Assembly (NCBI GenBank): GCA_900769955.1
Contig: CAAGIP010000122.1
Span: forward strand, 1-9,465
Direction of reading: 5' to 3'
DNA: 9,465 nucleotides
Origin: Spirochaetia bacterium
GTDB taxonomy: Bacteria > Spirochaetota > Spirochaetia > Sphaerochaetales > Sphaerochaetaceae
Shown: one piece after another, positions 5,809 to 9,465 of the stretch
How positions within the stretch are numbered: the stretch's first letter is position 1
Layout of the letters: the number at the start of each line of letters is the position of its first letter
The notes under the pieces: generated by a model
The model's input: the letters and a program-made list of their open reading frames with translations, nothing else
What the model was told of the DNA's origin: nothing
The model's database searches: none
Program-made: the position numbers and the translations under genes

Positions 5809-8127
5809 ATGGAAAACAAAAGAATTGAAGATGATGAAATAGATCTCCTTGAGCTTGTAAAATCATGTTTCAGACACAAGCTGATGATAGTGCTCTTCTT
5901 CGTGGGCTTCGTGGCCGCTGCAGTGGGATACCTCCTTTATACTGTGCCCACCTATGAAGCTTCGGTTACCATCATGGTCAAGCCGATAAACAGCTCTGCT
6001 TCATCCCTGACGAGCCTCCTCGGCGGCTCTGATCTCACTTCAAGCAAGATCACGACGGAAATCGAGCTGATGAAGAGCAGACTCAACCTTGACAATGCAC
6101 TGAAGATGCTTAATCTGGATGACTATGAGACCCGTGACGGAATGAAGTACAGTGAGTTCGAAAAACCGCTCACAGGCAAAAGCTTCACTGAAAGCGTAAC
6201 GGTTTCCACTGTCAAGGATACGAACCTTGTGAGCATTACGGTTAAAAACTCATCTCCGGAGTTTGCACGCGACTATGCAAACGCACTTGCTCTTTCTTAC
6301 AACAACCTGCTGACGGACATTGCCAGAAAGGCAACACAGACCAGCCTTGAGTTCCTTGAGAACCAGATTCCCCAGAATCTGGCTGAGAGCGAGAAGGCTA
6401 CAAAGGCACTTGCCGAGTTCCAGGTTGAGAACAACATCATGCAGGTAACCCAGGACAGCAAGGAAGCTCTGGTAAGCTATAATTACCTTATAAAGAGAAA
6501 GGCTCCGCTCCTTCTTGAGATTGGCGAGGCAGAAGCGATAATCGCCCAGTATCCCGGACTTGCTTCCTATGATTCCATTACTTCAGATGTGAAAGTGAAG
6601 GGCTACTGTGATGACATCAGCAGTGCACTTGAGGAAATCCTCCGTTACGATCTGCTTCAGCTTTCCACGCAGACCGGTGCAACGAGGAGCGCACTTAATA
6701 CCAATCAGGAGAACAGATACTTCAACCTGAACCAGAGTGTTGATTCACTTAAGAAGGAACTCTCCCAGTACATTTCAGACAGCCTTGACGCAGACCGTTC
6801 AACGGCACTTGCATATGGAAAGGCAATGACGCAGAAGATCGCGGCTGAGCTTGAAGTTGCGCTCCTCGATGCCGAGGCAGAGAGAAACAATGCCTTCCTT
6901 GAGACCGTTCCTGAAATTGAGCGTCAGCTTTCTGAGCTTCAGACTCAGGTAGAAATCTACACTCAGATGTCCGTCACACTCATGCAGATGCTCCAGGAAG
7001 CAAAGCTCAAGGAATCCGCGATCAGTGACAATGTCAGCGAGATAGATCTTGCGGAGCTTCCCGAAAAACCGATCGCCCCGAAGAAGATGACAATACTTCT
7101 TGCTGCCGCAGTGCTTGGCGTAGGACTCGGCTGCCTGCTTGCAATCGTCATCGAATTCACCGATAAGTCAATCTACACAGTCGACCAGCTTAAGGAGCTG
7201 CTTCCTGATGGTGTTCCGTTCCTCGGCTGGATTCCTATGATCAAGAGGCGTGAAAAGGAGCGCTACTTCGGCTCAGTCGTGCTGAGACAGCCCAACTCCT
7301 TCGAAAGTGAGAAGTACAAGCACATTGCATCCACTGCTCTTTTCGGAACCAAAAAGAAAAACAGGGTCATAAGTGTATGTTCCTCTGGCAAGAACATCGG
7401 TAAGACCAGTGTCATGGTTAACCTTGCGGTTGTATTCGCACAGCAGGGCAACAGGGTACTTCTTGTTGACGGAGACCTCAGAATGCCTTCATGCGAGACC
7501 TTCTTCAACCTCCAGCACGGCGGACTGGGATTCGTCGACGTGCTGGTCGATGACGTTCCTCTTGATGAATGCATAGTGCAGCCTGTGGCTGAACTTTCAA
7601 GCCTCCACCTCTTGCCATGCGGCACTAAGCCAAAGGTTCCTTCCCTTGTGTTCTCACAGGACTCCTTCCCCGGAGTCATGGAAAAGCTCCGTGGCATGTA
7701 TGACATCATCATGTTCGATGCACCCCCGATCAACTTTGCTTCCGAGTTCATGGATATCCTCTCAGTAAGCGATGAAGTACTCATCGTTGCAAGGGCAGGT
7801 ATCACTCAGAAGGACTACATGGCAGAGATGCTCGAGACTGTCAGAAAGACAAATATAAGGATTACGGGCGTGTGTCTCAATGCATATGTTGATCAGAGAG
7901 GCGGAAAGAAGCACTCCTATGGTTATGGCTATGAGTACTACTCGGGACCGGGCTCTGCCAGTGAGAACATCAGCAGTGTCGTGAAGCGCATCAGTATCTT
8001 CACATCCCGCAGAAGCTTCTATCAGAGAAGGTATAAGATGGATCTCAATTACAGGACCAAGCGCAAGCTCAGTGACAAGGTTCCGAGAATCTATCCATAC
8101 CATAAGGAAGAGTCTTCAGATACTTGA
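5809..8127 (+). CDS. Wzc-like polysaccharide co-polymerase with cytoplasmic tyrosine autokinase
   Basis: A 772-residue inner-membrane protein. It shows an N-terminal Wzz-type domain with a membrane helix at about 25-45, a long periplasmic helical/coiled-coil region to about 415, the Pro-rich LPEKPIAPKK motif, a second membrane helix at about 427-449, and a BY-kinase ATPase domain. Kinase motifs are Walker A GKNIGKTS (527-534, Lys532), Walker A' VLLVDGDLRMP (550-560, Asp554 and Asp556) and Walker B IIMFDAPP (633-640, Asp637). The autophosphorylated Tyr cluster is Y704, Y706, Y708, Y710, Y711. Such proteins control chain length and export together with Wza-type channels by cycles of phosphorylation. 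Unusually, a basic tail of about 60 residues with five more Tyr follows the cluster. The ribosome site AGGGGG (5796-5801) lies seven bases before the ATG. It is cotranscribed with the OPX gene. No glycosyltransferase, flippase or matching phosphatase is visible in the window. Confidence 0.92.
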   Translation: MENKRIEDDEIDLLELVKSCFRHKLMIVLFFVGFVAAAVGYLLYTVPTYEASVTIMVKPINSSASSLTSLLGGSDLTSSKITTEIELMKSRLNLDNALKMLNLDDYETRDGMKYSEFEKPLTGKSFTESVTVSTVKDTNLVSITVKNSSPEFARDYANALALSYNNLLTDIARKATQTSLEFLENQIPQNLAESEKATKALAEFQVENNIMQVTQDSKEALVSYNYLIKRKAPLLLEIGEAEAIIAQYPGLASYDSITSDVKVKGYCDDISSALEEILRYDLLQLSTQTGATRSALNTNQENRYFNLNQSVDSLKKELSQYISDSLDADRSTALAYGKAMTQKIAAELEVALLDAEAERNNAFLETVPEIERQLSELQTQVEIYTQMSVTLMQMLQEAKLKESAISDNVSEIDLAELPEKPIAPKKMTILLAAAVLGVGLGCLLAIVIEFTDKSIYTVDQLKELLPDGVPFLGWIPMIKRREKERYFGSVVLRQPNSFESEKYKHIASTALFGTKKKNRVISVCSSGKNIGKTSVMVNLAVVFAQQGNRVLLVDGDLRMPSCETFFNLQHGGLGFVDVLVDDVPLDECIVQPVAELSSLHLLPCGTKPKVPSLVFSQDSFPGVMEKLRGMYDIIMFDAPPINFASEFMDILSVSDEVLIVARAGITQKDYMAEMLETVRKTNIRITGVCLNAYVDQRGGKKHSYGYGYEYYSGPGSASENISSVVKRISIFTSRRSFYQRRYKMDLNYRTKRKLSDKVPRIYPYHKEESSDT

Positions 8128-8151
8128 TGTTAATTCATATATCTGATAACT
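8124..8151 (+). promoter_or_regulatory. Possible promoter of the pyrBI leader
   Basis: TTGATG (8124-8129, overlapping the wzc-like stop) and GATAAC (8146-8151) are separated by 16 bases, giving four of six matches each to TTGACA and TATAAT. A start near 8158 would give a short leader to the ATG at 8173. No hairpin terminator separates the wzc-like gene from the leader, so read-through transcription is an alternative source. Confidence 0.35.
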
Positions 8152-8172
8152 TACACGATTTAGGAGATGACG

Positions 8173-8301
8173 ATGAAAAGCGGATATTCAGAGATCAGAC
8201 ACCGTTTGGTAACAGCTGACGCTCTCATTGTTTCCCTATTCTTATTATTGAATTTAACGGTCCCGTTTTCGAATGGGACCTTTTTTTTGACGGAGGAATG
8301 A
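8173..8301 (+). CDS. pyrL: PyrL-like leader peptide of the pyrBI attenuator
   Basis: A 42-codon frame begins at ATG 8173, six bases after AGGAG (8162-8166), and ends at TGA 8299-8301, sharing its last base with the pyrB ATG. A second in-frame ATG at 8167 touches the Shine-Dalgarno and is less likely. The peptide has a basic N-terminal part (KSGYSEIRHR), then a Leu/Phe/Ile-rich stretch imposed by T-rich codons at 8224-8256. It is then translated through the terminator hairpin and its T8 tract (Phe-Phe-Leu codons). E. coli PyrL (44 residues) is built the same way: a ribosome close behind RNA polymerase at low UTP prevents hairpin formation, while high UTP uncouples them and transcription stops. 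The sequence itself is not obviously homologous to E. coli PyrL, so function rests on architecture and position. Confidence 0.75.
   Translation: MKSGYSEIRHRLVTADALIVSLFLLLNLTVPFSNGTFFLTEE
8191..8224 (+). promoter_or_regulatory. Possible transcription-pause hairpin in the pyrBI leader
   Basis: Three short helices are nested: GAG (8191-8193) with CTC (8222-8224), TCAG (8195-8198) with CTGA (8216-8219), and ACC (8201-8203) with GGT (8208-8210). The stem is imperfect and immediately precedes the T-rich stretch 8225-8256. This matches the pause hairpin plus U-rich pause region of E. coli pyrBI in placement. It is weak enough to be chance. Confidence 0.3.
8259..8288 (+). terminator. pyrBI attenuator: Rho-independent terminator with UUCG loop
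   Basis: The left arm GGTCCCGTT (8259-8267) pairs with AATGGGACC (8272-8280), nine pairs including one G-U, around a TTCG tetraloop, followed at once by T8 (8281-8288). It ends ten bases before the first pyrB ATG and is wholly inside the leader-peptide frame, so it must be an attenuator rather than a simple end terminator. It would also stop read-through from the polysaccharide export genes. Confidence 0.92.
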
Positions 8302-9465
8302 TGGATAACGTTTTCAAAGGCCGTTCACTCACGGTCATCGAGGATTTCTCAATCGAGGAGAGAAGATACTTCTTCAATAAGGTCCGCATCTTGAAGGATG
8401 CTATCATCGGCGGTGATGAAAAGACCATGGATGAATTCAGGATCAACGATCCGGACTTCGGTATCTATGAGGTTTTCCTTGAGGACAGTACCAGAACCAA
8501 GGAGTCATTCAGGAATGCCGCCAAGTTCCACCATGCAAAGGTTTCAGAGTTGCTCTGCTCCTCTTCATCCATCAACAAGGGTGAAAGCTATGCCGATACC
8601 TTCAACATGCTCTCAGGTTATTCCAACTCGATCTTCATCGTAAGAAGCAAGGTTGAGGGGCTCTGCCGCTGGCTCGATGATGAGTCAGAGCTTTACACAA
8701 AGCGCAATAACCTTCCGTTCAAGAGAGCCTTCATCAACGCAGGGGACGGTAAGCATGAACACCCCACGCAGGAGCTGCTCGATGAGTTCACATTCCTCGA
8801 GGACAACGGAATGAACTTTGACTCGATCCATGTTGCTCTCGTCGGTGATCTTTACCATGGAAGAACAGTACACTCCAAGGCGGACGGTCTCAAGCTCTTC
8901 GATAAGGTAAAGGTTGACCTTATCGCACCGCCCGAGCTTGCAATGCCTGAGAACTACCTTGAGAAGATGAGAAACAACGGCTTTGAAGTACGTGAGTTCG
9001 CATCGATCGAGGACTATCTCAACTCAGATGATGTTGCAAAGATGTGGTACTTTACACGTCCCCAGCTTGAGAGAATGGGGGAACGCATCCTTCAGAAACA
9101 GGAATACTTAAGAAAGAGCATCACATTCCGAAAGGAGTTTATCCCCATGCTTCCCGAGGGAACGAAGTTCTACCATCCGCTTCCCCGCCACAAGGAGCAT
9201 CCCACAATCCCCACATTCCTTGACAACACAAGTCTCAACGGCTGGGAGCGTCAGGCTATCAACGGCATGTATTGCAGAATGGTACTTCTTTCCCTCATCG
9301 CAGGAAAAATCGGTGAGGACTTTGTTCCCACTGAGACAAAGGAAGAGTGCGAGCACGATGAGGAATACATCATCAGCGTGCCTGTATCCACGGTAAAGAA
9401 GAGTGACAAGAACTACTCGGAAGGAGTGCGCCCCATCAGGGACGGTATCGTAATCGACCACATCT
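8301..9465 (+). CDS. pyrBI: Aspartate carbamoyltransferase, fused catalytic and regulatory chains (3' end outside window)
   Basis: The frame is open from ATG 8301 to the window edge (388 codons visible). The catalytic part (about 1-340) makes N-carbamoyl-aspartate from carbamoyl phosphate and aspartate, the committed step of pyrimidine synthesis. It shows the carbamoyl-phosphate motif STRTK (63-67, usually STRTR), Lys93 in the loop equivalent to E. coli Lys84, HPTQ (154-157), VGDLYHGRTVHS (181-192), FTRPQ (251-255) and HPLPRH (292-297). After a charged linker, RPIRDGIVIDHI (377-388) matches the start of the regulatory chain PyrI (E. coli AIKRGTVIDHI), so PyrB and PyrI are one polypeptide, as in Thermotoga. 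GGAGG (8292-8296) serves the start. A tandem ATG at 8298 is in frame but almost touches the Shine-Dalgarno. The start overlaps the leader-peptide stop, implying translational coupling. Expression is probably set by UTP-responsive attenuation. Confidence 0.95.
   Translation, partial: MDNVFKGRSLTVIEDFSIEERRYFFNKVRILKDAIIGGDEKTMDEFRINDPDFGIYEVFLEDSTRTKESFRNAAKFHHAKVSELLCSSSSINKGESYADTFNMLSGYSNSIFIVRSKVEGLCRWLDDESELYTKRNNLPFKRAFINAGDGKHEHPTQELLDEFTFLEDNGMNFDSIHVALVGDLYHGRTVHSKADGLKLFDKVKVDLIAPPELAMPENYLEKMRNNGFEVREFASIEDYLNSDDVAKMWYFTRPQLERMGERILQKQEYLRKSITFRKEFIPMLPEGTKFYHPLPRHKEHPTIPTFLDNTSLNGWERQAINGMYCRMVLLSLIAGKIGEDFVPTETKEECEHDEEYIISVPVSTVKKSDKNYSEGVRPIRDGIVIDHI

Noticed and set aside
7367..7402. 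Atypical Walker A in the kinase (no P-G-E before GK)
   Set aside because: E. coli Wzc itself has an S-I-G-K-T type P-loop, so the I-G-K-T here is within normal variation.
7263..7805. 180-codon open frame on the minus strand
   Set aside because: It is antisense to the kinase domain of the Wzc-like gene and has the Ser/Thr-rich composition typical of shadow frames.

Overview
The window looks like chromosomal DNA of a diderm bacterium with balanced base composition, most plausibly a spirochaete of the Treponema/Sphaerochaeta kind. This is inference. The support is a fused catalytic-regulatory aspartate carbamoyltransferase (a PyrB-PyrI arrangement known from Thermotoga and reported for treponemes) plus an outer-membrane-type polysaccharide export protein. 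No mobile element, CRISPR array, tRNA or rRNA was seen.

Layout. (1) 1-2436, plus strand: a tightly packed operon with overlapping stop/start codons. It holds the 3' part of an unrecognised acidic repeat protein (18-bp tandem repeats at the window edge), an inositol-monophosphatase-family enzyme, and a HAD phosphatase fused in frame to RidA. The RidA half keeps its own Shine-Dalgarno and ATG. (2) 2439-4112, minus strand: fucO-like lactaldehyde reductase followed by ybaK (aminoacyl-tRNA deacylase). A terminator and a probable ybaK promoter are packed into the roughly 60 bp around the fucO stop codon. (3) 4113-4266: divergent control region with several inverted repeats. (4) 4267-8127, plus strand: a Wza-like export protein (SLBB repeats) and a Wzc-like polysaccharide co-polymerase/tyrosine autokinase, together a trans-envelope polysaccharide export pair. 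(5) 8128-9465: a pyrimidine-biosynthesis control leader and the pyrBI fusion gene, cut by the window end.

The most interesting element is the pyrBI leader. A 42-codon leader peptide with a good ribosome site is translated through a T-rich stretch, through a perfect terminator hairpin and its T8 tract, and stops on the pyrB start codon. This is the architecture of the UTP-sensing pyrL-pyrBI attenuator of enterobacteria, found here in front of a fused PyrBI gene in a probably unrelated lineage. No terminator was seen between the polysaccharide export genes and this leader, so read-through from them into pyrBI would also pass this attenuator.
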